A stretch of DNA of 5,801 bases from Lachnospiraceae bacterium (GCA_024684155.1 JAIKXK010000223.1:1-5801), one strand, 5' to 3'. Positions 1 through 5,756 are shown, counted from the first letter of the stretch. The notes: generated by a model not told the origin, from the letters alone. A program made the numbers and translations.

Positions 1-151
1 CCACCGGTTGCAAAAGGCGGATTGCTGCTATAAATTAAGCAGCGTAAGCTAAATTATCTTCAGCGTTTAAATTTAAGTTTGGCCATTTAACGCATTACCA
101 TACGACTCGCTTCACCAGCTGCAAGATCCCTGTCGAAACCTTTACTAGCCC
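1..151 (-). ncRNA. ssrA: tmRNA (transfer-messenger RNA), 5' part; 3' end lies outside the window
   Basis: tmRNA rescues ribosomes stalled on mRNAs without a stop codon. It acts first as an alanyl-tRNA mimic, then as the template for a degradation tag. Seen in the sequence: the mature 5' end is predicted at 151, where GGGCTAG would form the 5' strand of the acceptor stem. It is followed by the conserved TTCGACAGGG block (about 137-128), the 5' half of the tRNA-like domain. Further on are a structured region where a first pseudoknot is expected, an A/T-rich single-stranded stretch, and a tag frame at 64-35. The tag stop codon lies in the loop of a GCTGC/GCAGC hairpin (43-39 with 28-24), the usual helix 5 arrangement. 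The 3' acceptor strand, expected to read CTAGCCC then ACCA, is beyond base 1, so the gene is cut by the window edge and is not a degenerate copy. It lies downstream of smpB, whose product is its obligate partner. The gene family is certain; the exact 5' base is inferred from spacing to TTCGAC. Confidence 0.95.
35..64 (-). other. tmRNA tag reading frame, peptide AEDNLAYAA
   Basis: Within the tmRNA, the frame GCT GAA GAT AAT TTA GCT TAC GCT GCT TAA encodes AEDNLAYAA and ends in a single TAA. It is preceded by TTTAAAC, an A/T-rich stretch like those before other tmRNA resume codons, so GCT (Ala) at 64-62 is the likely resume codon. The peptide matches the general form of Clostridia tags (A-[ED]-[ED]-N-...-AA). 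Its hydrophobic Ala-Ala end is the part read by ClpXP-type proteases in well-studied bacteria. The choice of resume codon is inferred; the charging tRNA-like part would add one alanine before it. Confidence 0.9.
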
Positions 152-157
152 ATGTTC

Positions 158-180
158 CTCTACCGTCTATATCGGCAGAG
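158..180 (-). other. Hairpin in the 5' leader of pre-tmRNA
   Basis: On the transcribed strand CTCTGCCG (180-173) can pair with CGGTAGAG (165-158): an 8-bp stem with one G-U pair and a 7-base loop. It starts about 3-4 bases after the predicted start of transcription and ends 6 bases before the predicted mature tmRNA 5' end. It therefore fills nearly all of the leader that RNase P should remove. No U-tract follows, so it is not a terminator. The pairing is visible in the sequence; a role in processing or stability is inference. Confidence 0.5.
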
Positions 181-190
181 CGCTTATAAA

Positions 191-219
191 AATATAATAC
201 AGTAAACAGAAAAATTCAA
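191..219 (-). promoter_or_regulatory. Promoter for ssrA (sigma-A type)
   Basis: TTGAAT (219-214) and TATATT (196-191) are separated by exactly 17 bases, close to the TTGACA/TATAAT consensus. Transcription would start near 184-183, giving a leader of about 32 bases before the mature tmRNA end. Its position between the smpB stop and the tmRNA supports independent expression of this abundant RNA, in addition to any read-through from smpB. Confidence 0.7.
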
Positions 220-222
220 CAC

Positions 223-237
223 TAAACCATAGGTTTA
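223..237. repeat. Small inverted repeat between smpB and the ssrA promoter
   Basis: TAAACC and GGTTTA form a perfect 6-bp dyad around a 3-base centre, extendable by two G-U pairs when read as minus-strand RNA. It lies 27 bases after the smpB stop codon and 3 bases before the ssrA -35 box. It could be a weak 3' hairpin for the smpB message or a protein site, but it is short and has no adjacent U-run, so chance is possible. Confidence 0.3.
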
Positions 238-264
238 ACTTAGAATTTATAAAAATTATCTGAT

Positions 265-726
265 TTACTTAAAAGCCTGTTTAAACTCTCTTTGAGCTTC
301 TCTTTTTTGGTCTTTCTTAGCAATATCAGCTCGCTTATCATAAAGCTTTTTACCTTTTGCTAAAGCAATTTTCACCTTTACCCGGGAACCCTTAAAATAA
401 ACTTCTACTGGAACCAAGGTATAACCCTTTTCCTTCATCTTTTGTTCCAGCTTTAAGATTTCATAACTATGCATCAAAAGCTTTCTGGGACGAAGGGGAT
501 CCCGGTTAAAAATATTTCCTTTTTCATAAGGAGCAATGTGCATCTGATATACAAACATCTCTCCATTTTCAATACGAAGAAAAGATTCTTTAATAGAACA
601 TTTTCCCATACGAAGTGATTTTACTTCTGTTCCCACCAAAGAAATACCTGCTTCATATGTTTCCTCTAAAAAGTAATCATGATATGCTTTTTTATTATTT
701 GCTATTAACTTATGTCCTTCTGCCAT
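265..726 (-). CDS. smpB: SsrA-binding protein SmpB
   Basis: SmpB (153 residues, usual family length) binds the tRNA-like domain of tmRNA, protects it, and brings it into the A site of stalled ribosomes. There its C-terminal tail reads the empty mRNA channel. Family hallmarks visible: N-terminal [12 protein letters not shown] (11-22), the core motif GTEVKSLR (32-39), the block [13 protein letters not shown] (74-86), and [12 protein letters not shown] (121-132), which leads into a basic tail ([23 protein letters not shown], divided as 131-143 and 144-153) expected to fold as a helix on the ribosome. The start is well supported: ATG at 726 is preceded by GAGGA (738-734) with 7 bases between. The gene sits 84 bases after rnr and directly before its RNA partner ssrA, the known Firmicute order. 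No clear sigma-A promoter is seen in the gap, so it is probably co-transcribed with rnr. Identification is secure. Confidence 0.97.
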   Translation of the reverse strand: MAEGHKLIANNKKAYHDYFLEETYEAGISLVGTEVKSLRMGKCSIKESFLRIENGEMFVYQMHIAPYEKGNIFNRDPLRPRKLLMHSYEILKLEQKMKEKGYTLVPVEVYFKGSRVKVKIALAKGKKLYDKRADIAKKDQKREAQREFKQAFK

Positions 727-776
727 ATCTATGTCCTCAAATATACTATCTATAACCTTGTTTTATAATATTCGTT

Positions 777-809
777 ACAAAACACAAAGTAAATCACTTT
801 ATCTTTTGT
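777..809 (-). other. Long imperfect hairpin between rnr and smpB
   Basis: Read on the minus strand, ACAAAAGATAAAGT (809-796) pairs with ACTTTGTGTTTTGT (790-777). This gives 14 positions with one G-G mismatch and one G-U pair, closed by a 5-base loop. It starts one base after the rnr stop codon. The stem is AT-rich and no clean U-tract follows it, so it is not a convincing terminator. In the message it could protect the rnr 3' end or set the relative amounts of rnr and smpB. The pairing is visible; the function is inferred. Confidence 0.45.
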
Positions 810-810
810 T

Positions 811-2955
811 TTATTTTTTATTTCCTTTTTTTGTTCCAGATTTTTTTCTTCTACTACCAGCCTTTTTCCCAGACTTTACAGCAGATTTTTTACCATGTTT
901 TTTTGCTGCCTTCGAAACAGAAGAACGTTTTCTGTCTTTTTCCTTTATAGCCGCTTTTTTCTTTAATGGCTTTCCCTTTCTGGATTTTACAAAGGATTTT
1001 TTGCCACCCTTGTCCTTCTTCCTTTCAGCAAGTTCAAAATCAATGGTTCTGGTATCAAAATCTGTTTTTACTACACGGATACGAAGGGGTTCTCCTAAGG
1101 TAAAGGTTCGTTTTGTACGTTCTCCTACAAGACAGTAATGCTCTTCATCAAACTCATAATAATCGTCATCTAAAGATACAATAGGAATCATTCCTTCTAC
1201 TGTATTGGATAGTTCCACATATACGCCCCATTTTGTAATTCCGGAAATAACGCCTAAGAATTCCTGATCAATATAAGAAGATATAAATTGTACCTTCTTT
1301 AACTTATCCACTTCTCGTTCAGTTTCATCTGCTCTTCGCTCTAATTTCGAAGTCTCAACTGCAATTTGAGGAAGGGAGCCTTCATAATAAGCACTTCTTC
1401 TTTTCTTTAATTTTCCGTGCCAATGTTCTTTTAAGATACGATGAATCATAAGATCAGGATATCGACGGATTGGGGAAGTAAAATGACAGTAATATTCTGC
1501 CGCTAAGCCAAAATGACCATCACATTCCACATCATACTTTGCCTGCTGCATAGAACGAAGTGTCAATCTGGCAAGCATATCCTCTTCCGGCGTATCTTTA
1601 ATATTATTTAATAATCTTTGAATCTCTTTTGGAGAAATATCCGTCTTATCTCCCTTAAGGCTGTATCCAAAGTTTCCAATAAAATGAGATAGATTTGTGA
1701 TTTTTTCTCCATCTGGAGTGCCATGTACTCTAAATAAGAAAGGAAGATTTTCTTCACATGCATATCGGGCAACTGTCTCATTTGCAAGAAGCATGAACTC
1801 CTCAATAAGACGATTTGAAGTTCTTCTTTCATAAGGACGAATTTCTGTAGGACGACCTTTTTCATCTAAAATAATTACAGTTTCAGGGAAATCAAAATCA
1901 ATGCTTCCCCTTTTGGTACGACGCTTATTTAAAATCTTTGCAAGATTTGCCATTTCTCGAAACATCGGCACTATCTCTTCGTACTCTTTTATAACCTCAG
2001 GATCTTCATCTTCAAGAATTCGGTTAACGTTAGTATAGGTCATTCGTCTTGTAGAATGAATGACAGATTCACAAATCTTATAATCAACTACCTTTCCCTT
2101 AGGATCAATGGTCATGATACAACTTAGGGTCAAGCGGTCTTCATCTTCATTTAAAGAACAAATTCCGTTGGATAAGGATGTTGGTAGCATTGGAATGACA
2201 CGATCCACTAAATAAACGGAAGTTCCTCTATGTCTTGCCTCTGCATCCAAATCTGACTTATCTGTTACGTAATTTGATACATCTGCAATATGAACACCCA
2301 GGATGTAGTTATCCCCATCTCTCTTTAAGGAAACCGCATCATCTAAATCCTTTGAATCATCACCATCAATGGTAACCATTACTTCATCTCTTAAATCCAA
2401 ACGTCCCTTTATATCTTTTTTCGATACAGGTTCATTTTTCTCTTCTGCTTCCGCCATAACGTTTTCAGGAAAGGCGGTAGGAATACCAAAGGTGCGAACA
2501 ATGGAAGTAACATCTACCCCCGGATCTGAAGGAAATCCTAAAATCTCTACTATAATCCCTTCTGGTTTATGACGTAAATCTCCATATCCTGTTAAATAAC
2601 ACACTACCTTCTGATTATGAAGGGCATGTAAATCTTTTCCCTGAGGAATAAAAATATCTCTGGTAATTTTTTTATCATCTGGAATAATAAATCCAAAATT
2701 CCCGGATTTTTGATAGGTACCAACTACAGTAGTAATCTCATGAGATAAAATCTCAATAATCATTGCCTCAGTGCGTTTTCCTTCACGGCCTTCAATAACC
2801 TGAATCTTTACCTGATCCTGATGGAAGGCCGGTCCCACATAATCCTCTGGAATAAAAAAATCCTCTTCCATGCCTTCTACTTCTACAAAACCAAAACCTC
2901 TTTGGTTAGAAATAAAAGTTCCTTCATATTGTTTTTTTGTTTCTTCTTTTGACAT
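811..2955 (-). CDS. rnr: Ribonuclease R (3'-5' exoribonuclease, RNB/RNase II family)
   Basis: RNase R degrades RNA processively from the 3' end, including structured RNA, and takes part in rRNA quality control and removal of mRNAs from tmRNA-rescued ribosomes. The protein has 714 residues. Two cold-shock-like OB domains lie at about 10-70 (GTFISNQRGFGFV) and 78-140 (GTYQKSGNFGFIIP). The RNB catalytic domain covers about 185-510; TIDGDDSKDLDDAV (195-208) supplies the four metal-binding aspartates, by alignment D197, D203, D205 and D206. The family signature HFTSPIRRYPDLMIHR is at 491-506. An S1 domain follows at about 565-643. The tail, 645-714, is extremely basic (34 Lys/Arg in 70). The N-terminal OB domains, S1 domain and tail separate it from a plain RNase II. 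The frame opens earlier at a GTG (2961), but that codon overlaps the ribosome binding site, so ATG at 2955 is chosen. It follows secG and precedes smpB; a terminator lies only 26 bases upstream. Confidence 0.96.
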   Translation of the reverse strand: MSKEETKKQYEGTFISNQRGFGFVEVEGMEEDFFIPEDYVGPAFHQDQVKIQVIEGREGKRTEAMIIEILSHEITTVVGTYQKSGNFGFIIPDDKKITRDIFIPQGKDLHALHNQKVVCYLTGYGDLRHKPEGIIVEILGFPSDPGVDVTSIVRTFGIPTAFPENVMAEAEEKNEPVSKKDIKGRLDLRDEVMVTIDGDDSKDLDDAVSLKRDGDNYILGVHIADVSNYVTDKSDLDAEARHRGTSVYLVDRVIPMLPTSLSNGICSLNEDEDRLTLSCIMTIDPKGKVVDYKICESVIHSTRRMTYTNVNRILEDEDPEVIKEYEEIVPMFREMANLAKILNKRRTKRGSIDFDFPETVIILDEKGRPTEIRPYERRTSNRLIEEFMLLANETVARYACEENLPFLFRVHGTPDGEKITNLSHFIGNFGYSLKGDKTDISPKEIQRLLNNIKDTPEEDMLARLTLRSMQQAKYDVECDGHFGLAAEYYCHFTSPIRRYPDLMIHRILKEHWHGKLKKRRSAYYEGSLPQIAVETSKLERRADETEREVDKLKKVQFISSYIDQEFLGVISGITKWGVYVELSNTVEGMIPIVSLDDDYYEFDEEHYCLVGERTKRTFTLGEPLRIRVVKTDFDTRTIDFELAERKKDKGGKKSFVKSRKGKPLKKKAAIKEKDRKRSSVSKAAKKHGKKSAVKSGKKAGSRRKKSGTKKGNKK

Positions 2956-2960
2956 AATCA

Positions 2961-2966
2961 CCTTTC
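2961..2966 (-). promoter_or_regulatory. Ribosome binding site that fixes the rnr start
   Basis: GAAAGG, continuing as GGTGATT, lies 5 bases before ATG 2955. Its last G is the first base of the upstream in-frame GTG (2961-2959), so that GTG cannot use this site. This makes MSKEETKK the likely N-terminus, two residues shorter than the longest frame. Confidence 0.75.
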
Positions 2967-2981
2967 AAAATAAATAATACG

Positions 2982-3010
2982 AAAAAAAAGAGCCACCAAA
3001 TAGGTGGCTC
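2982..3010 (-). terminator. Intrinsic terminator after secG, just before rnr
   Basis: GAGCCACC (3010-3003) and GGTGGCTC (2997-2990) form a perfect 8-bp GC-rich stem with a 5-base loop, followed on the minus strand by eight Ts (2989-2982). This is a textbook Rho-independent terminator, 14 bases after the secG stop codon. The rnr start codon comes only 26 bases after the T-tract. That leaves no room for a normal promoter between them, so rnr must depend on incomplete termination, on an unseen promoter inside or before secG, or on RNA processing. Confidence 0.9.
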
Positions 3011-3024
3011 AAATCTACTTGCTA

Positions 3025-3267
3025 TTAAAATACACTTAAGTTCAATACTGCTGCTAACACAAAGAACACAACTACTAAAGCTGCAGTAATTTTCACAAGA
3101 ATTCCCTCACGAGAACGACCTTTGTTTTTAGACCAGTAACTTTCCATGGTCTGTCCACCAATTGAACCTAAGCCCTGCTGTTTACCTTCCTGTAAAAGGA
3201 TGATAACTACAAGTGCCACACAAACTGCTATAAATAAAACTGTAAGAACAATCTTTAAAACGTCCAT
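3025..3267 (-). CDS. secG: Preprotein translocase subunit SecG
   Basis: SecG is the small non-essential subunit of the SecYEG channel and helps SecA-driven export across the cytoplasmic membrane. The protein has 80 residues, normal for Gram-positive SecG. It has two hydrophobic helices (about 3-25 and 56-78) joined by a loop carrying the family motif LLQEGKQQGLGSIGG (24-38); residues 41-54 (MESYWSKNKGRSRE) complete the link. The frame is open further upstream to a TTG at 3300, but ATG 3267 has a perfect AGGAGG 9 bases before it and starts directly into the first membrane helix, so it is the better start. The gene has its own promoter and an immediate terminator, so a secG-only transcript is expected. 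Placement before rnr and smpB is conserved in Firmicutes. Confidence 0.95.
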   Translation of the reverse strand: MDVLKIVLTVLFIAVCVALVVIILLQEGKQQGLGSIGGQTMESYWSKNKGRSREGILVKITAALVVVFFVLAAVLNLSVF

Positions 3268-3276
3268 TATAATTTT

Positions 3277-3282
3277 CCTCCT
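3277..3282 (-). promoter_or_regulatory. Ribosome binding site that fixes the secG start
   Basis: A consensus AGGAGG lies 9 bases before ATG 3267. In the longer TTG-started frame this site would be inside the coding region (the RR codons of residues 7-8), which argues against that start. Confidence 0.85.
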
Positions 3283-3287
3283 AATCA

Positions 3288-3336
3288 AGTCGCCATACAA
3301 TAAACCATAAGTTTTCTTTCTTCTTTATACGCGACT
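3288..3336 (-). repeat. Inverted repeat spanning the secG leader
   Basis: AGTCGC (3336-3331), at the predicted 5' end of the secG transcript, is complementary to GCGACT (3293-3288), which ends 5 bases before the AGGAGG. The 6-bp helix would enclose a 37-base A-rich loop. It could close the leader near the ribosome binding site, but 6 bp across 37 bases is weak and may be chance. Confidence 0.25.
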
Positions 3337-3341
3337 AAAAA

Positions 3342-3370
3342 AATATAGCATAATTGTGCGAAAATATCAA
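3342..3370 (-). promoter_or_regulatory. Promoter for secG (sigma-A type with extended -10)
   Basis: TTGATA (3370-3365, five of six consensus bases) is separated by 17 bases from TATATT (3347-3342). TGC directly before TATATT gives an extended -10 element. Start of transcription is expected near 3336-3335, leaving a leader of about 68 bases. It lies just after the nfnB terminator, so it separates secG and the genes after it from the nfn pair. Confidence 0.8.
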
Positions 3371-3400
3371 GCAATTTTATTCTAATATCTATGCTTTTAC

Positions 3401-3429
3401 AAAAAATGGGCCCGCCAGAAGGCGAGCCC
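3401..3429 (-). terminator. Intrinsic terminator after nfnB
   Basis: GGGCTCGCC (3429-3421) pairs with GGCGGGCCC (3416-3408): nine pairs including one T-G, with a 4-base TTCT loop, then A and six Ts (3406-3401) on the minus strand. It lies 14 bases after the nfnB stop codon and marks the end of the nfnA-nfnB transcript. Confidence 0.92.
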
Positions 3430-3443
3430 TAAAATTTTAAATG

Positions 3444-4826
3444 TTATTTATTCTGGAAATATTCATGAATTCCCTTAGCAGCTGCTTTACCAGCACCCAT
3501 AGCAAGAATTACAGTTGCAGCACCTGTTACGGCATCTCCTCCTGCAAATACTGCCATCTTAGATGTAGCACCAGTTAATTCTTCTGCTGTAATACATCCA
3601 CGACGGTTTACTTCCAATCCCTCTGTTGTTGAAGAAATCAAAGGATTTGGTGATGTACCAAGTGACATGATTACCGTATCACATTCAATATCGTACTCAC
3701 TGCCTTCAATTTCTACAGGGCGACGACGTCCAGATTCATCAGGCTCACCCAGTTCCATCTTAATAATCTTAATTCCACAAACCTGGTTCTTATCATCTAT
3801 AAGAATTTCAACAGGATTCTGAAGTAAATCAAAGATAATTCCTTCTTCTTTTGCGTGGTGAACTTCTTCTGCACGAGCTGGAAGTTCAGCCTCAGAACGA
3901 CGATATACAACATGTACTTCTGCTCCAAGACGAAGTGCGGTACGAGCAGCATCCATAGCTACGTTACCACCACCAACAACAACTACTTTCTTACCTCTAG
4001 AAATAGGAGTATCCTCATCCTTAAAAGCTTTCATTAAGTTGTTACGTGTTAAGTATTCATTTGCTGAGAATACACCAAGAGCTTGCTCACCAGGGATTCC
4101 CATAAATCTAGGAAGGCCAGCACCTGATCCAATAAATACAGCTTCAAAGCCTTCTTCTTCCATTAATTCATCTATAGTTACCGACTTACCGATAATAACG
4201 TTAGTCTCAAGTTTTACACCTAAGTTCTTAACGTTTTCAACTTCTGCAGCTACTACTTCATCCTTTGGTAGACGGAATTCCGGAATACCATAAACCAAAA
4301 CTCCACCAGCTTTATGTAGTGCTTCAAAAATAGTAACATCATATCCAAGACGAGCCAAGTCTCCTGCACATGTTAAACCAGCAGGACCTGAACCAATAAC
4401 AGCCACCTTGTGACCATTCTTTGGAGCATCTGAATGAGGACGAACACCATTTTTTCTAGCCCAATCAGCAACAAAACGCTCTAGCTTACCAATGGCAACT
4501 GCGTCACCCTTGATACCGCGAACACACTGGCCTTCACACTGACTTTCCTGAGGGCAAACACGTCCACAAACTGCAGGTAGTGCTGATGACTCAGAAATAA
4601 TTTCATAAGCCTTTTCAAAATTACGATTTTTTACTTCCTGAATAAATGCAGGAATATTAATAGAAACAGGACATCCATTTACACAACGAGGATTCTTACA
4701 ATTTAAGCATCTTTCAGCTTCCTTAACTGCTTCTTCCTCTGTATATCCTAAACAAACTTCTTCAAAATTCTTTGCGCGAACAAGAGGTTCCTGTTCAGCG
4801 ATAGGTACTCTTACAAATCCGTCCAT
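3444..4826 (-). CDS. nfnB: NfnB-type large subunit of ferredoxin:NADP+ oxidoreductase (GltD/GltA-like)
   Basis: With NfnA this forms a cytoplasmic flavin-based electron-bifurcating transhydrogenase: NADH plus two reduced ferredoxins reduce two NADP+, and the reaction is reversible. The protein has 460 residues. An N-terminal ferredoxin-like region holds eight cysteines for two [4Fe-4S] clusters: C40, C43, C48, C52 (CLNCKNPRCVNGC) and C87, C91, C97, C101 (CGRVCPQESQCEGQC). An FAD-binding Rossmann motif VIGSGPAGL is at 143-151. A second nucleotide fold VVVVGGGNVAMDAA (281-294) with YRRSEAELPAR (308-318) fits NADP(H). The closing FAD motif AGGDAVTGAATV is at 428-439. It resembles the glutamate synthase small subunit and may be labelled gltA or gltD elsewhere. 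No large glutamate synthase subunit is present and the partner is nfnA-like, which favours NfnB. Its start overlaps the nfnA stop (TAATG), and a strong terminator follows. The family is certain; the Nfn role is inferred from the pair. Confidence 0.9.
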   Translation of the reverse strand: MDGFVRVPIAEQEPLVRAKNFEEVCLGYTEEEAVKEAERCLNCKNPRCVNGCPVSINIPAFIQEVKNRNFEKAYEIISESSALPAVCGRVCPQESQCEGQCVRGIKGDAVAIGKLERFVADWARKNGVRPHSDAPKNGHKVAVIGSGPAGLTCAGDLARLGYDVTIFEALHKAGGVLVYGIPEFRLPKDEVVAAEVENVKNLGVKLETNVIIGKSVTIDELMEEEGFEAVFIGSGAGLPRFMGIPGEQALGVFSANEYLTRNNLMKAFKDEDTPISRGKKVVVVGGGNVAMDAARTALRLGAEVHVVYRRSEAELPARAEEVHHAKEEGIIFDLLQNPVEILIDDKNQVCGIKIIKMELGEPDESGRRRPVEIEGSEYDIECDTVIMSLGTSPNPLISSTTEGLEVNRRGCITAEELTGATSKMAVFAGGDAVTGAATVILAMGAGKAAAKGIHEYFQNK

Positions 4827-5716
4827 TAGTGATCACCTCCACAATGTCCGCAACCACCGTGATGGGTGTCGCCTTCTTCATATTCAAGTTTCTTTCTTCC
4901 TTCTTCAGTAGCGTACTGTTTCATACGTGCCATAGCAAGGTCAAAGTCTACCTTGTGGCCATCAAATTCAGGACCGTCTACACAAGCGAATTTTACTTCG
5001 CCGTCTACGATTAATCTACAAGCACCGCACATTCCTGTACCATCTACCATAATAGGGTTCATAGAAACTGTGGTAGGGATATTTAATTCCTTTGTAAGTA
5101 AGCAAACAAATTTCATCATAATCATTGGTCCAATAGCGATACAATGATCATAAACTTTTCCTTCATCAACCAAAGCCTGAAGCTGGTTAGTACCCATTCC
5201 ATGGAATCCATAAGTACCGTCATCAGTAGTTACATATACTTCCTTTGCAACAGCCTTCATTTCATCAATATAGAAAAGCAAGTCTTTGGTACGACTACCC
5301 ATAATAACAGTAGCATCTACACCATGCTCATGTAACCACTTAACCTGTGGATATACAGGAGCGGTACCAAGTCCACCTGCAATAAATACTATATTTTTCT
5401 TCTTGGTCTCTTCAAGATTTTCTTCCTGACAAAATTCAGAAGGAATTCCTAAAGGTCCAACAAAATCAATGAAAGAATCACCTTCATTTAGTTCGTTCAT
5501 TCTCTCAGTAGAAGCACCAATGGTCTGAACTACAATAGTGATGGTTTTTTTTTCGCGATCATAATCACAAATCGTAAGAGGTATTCTCTCACCTTCTTCA
5601 TCAATGCGAGCAATAATAAACTGTCCGGGGAGACAGGATTTTGCTACACGTGGAGCTTCCACATCCATAAGGATAATGTTTGCAGCAAGCTCTTCTTTTC
5701 GTACAATCTTATACAT
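4826..5716 (-). CDS. nfnA: NfnA-type small subunit of ferredoxin:NADP+ oxidoreductase (sulfide/dihydroorotate dehydrogenase-like FAD/NAD protein)
   Basis: This is the NAD(H)-side subunit of the NfnAB bifurcating enzyme, with one FAD and one [2Fe-2S] cluster. The protein has 296 residues and the ferredoxin-reductase fold. The FAD-binding motif is ERIPLTICD (43-51). A nucleotide-binding loop IAGGLGTAP (112-120) and PMIMMKFVC (197-205) lie in the NAD domain. The cluster loop DGTGMCGACR (225-234) gives C230 and C233, with C245 further on; the fourth ligand is probably D225, since Nfn structures are known for an Asp plus three Cys. The start is ATG 5716 with GGAGG (5725-5721) 4 bases before it, a short spacing but the only sensible start. 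The end is odd: a His/Gly/Cys-rich tail (284-296, THHGGCGHCGGDH) resembling a metal-binding motif. The same fold occurs in PyrK and in sulfide dehydrogenase, but the GltD-like partner directly downstream favours Nfn. No convincing promoter is seen upstream within the window. Confidence 0.9.
   Translation of the reverse strand: MYKIVRKEELAANIILMDVEAPRVAKSCLPGQFIIARIDEEGERIPLTICDYDREKKTITIVVQTIGASTERMNELNEGDSFIDFVGPLGIPSEFCQEENLEETKKKNIVFIAGGLGTAPVYPQVKWLHEHGVDATVIMGSRTKDLLFYIDEMKAVAKEVYVTTDDGTYGFHGMGTNQLQALVDEGKVYDHCIAIGPMIMMKFVCLLTKELNIPTTVSMNPIMVDGTGMCGACRLIVDGEVKFACVDGPEFDGHKVDFDLAMARMKQYATEEGRKKLEYEEGDTHHGGCGHCGGDH
4831..4840 (-). promoter_or_regulatory. Extended ribosome binding site for nfnB inside the end of nfnA
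   Basis: GGAGGTGATC is fully complementary to the conserved 3' end of 16S rRNA and lies 9 bases (from GGAGG) before the nfnB ATG. It is read at the same time as the last Gly-Gly-Asp codons and the start of the final His codon of nfnA. With the TAATG overlap it points to coupled, balanced synthesis of the two subunits. Confidence 0.85.
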
Positions 5717-5729
5717 ACATCCTCCATTC

Positions 5730-5756
5730 TATATCGCTATAATCCCCTGCGATATA
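5730..5756. repeat. Perfect 8-bp dyad just upstream of nfnA
   Basis: TATATCGC (5730-5737) and GCGATATA (5749-5756) are exact inverted copies with an 11-base centre. The near arm ends 4 bases before the nfnA ribosome binding site. It could be an operator for a dimeric repressor or an RNA hairpin in the leader controlling access to the ribosome binding site. It does not match the Rex (TTGTTAA-type) or CIRCE patterns. The dyad is plain in the sequence; the regulatory role is inferred. Confidence 0.5.

Noticed and set aside
731..1138. Plus-strand open frame of 135 codons opposite the rnr tail
   Set aside because: It is the reverse reading of the A-rich lysine codons of rnr, giving an artificial Phe/Leu-rich protein. 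It has no ribosome binding site and overlaps strong coding on the other strand.
1608..1865. Minus-strand open frame of 85 codons inside rnr in another frame
   Set aside because: It lies wholly within the conserved RNB domain of RNase R and shows no family features.
3268..3300. TTG start giving an 11-residue longer SecG
   Set aside because: The consensus AGGAGG lies inside this extension and points to ATG 3267, and SecG proteins normally begin right at the first membrane helix.
3301..3315. TAAACCATA-AGTTT sequence similar to TAAACCATA-GGTTT at 223-237
   Set aside because: A shared 9-mer plus a few more bases is expected by chance in AT-rich DNA of this length, and the two copies lie in different positions relative to their promoters.
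3855..4293. Plus-strand open frames opposite nfnB
   Set aside because: They are antisense shadows of a well-conserved gene, without ribosome binding sites or recognisable motifs.
4826..4828. Overlap of the nfnA stop and nfnB start as a possible frameshift or split gene
   Set aside because: The TAATG overlap with a full ribosome binding site is normal translational coupling, and both proteins are complete with their own domains.
4829..5335. Plus-strand open frames opposite nfnA
   Set aside because: They overlap each other and the nfnA coding region, look compositionally like reverse readings, and have no promoter or ribosome binding site.
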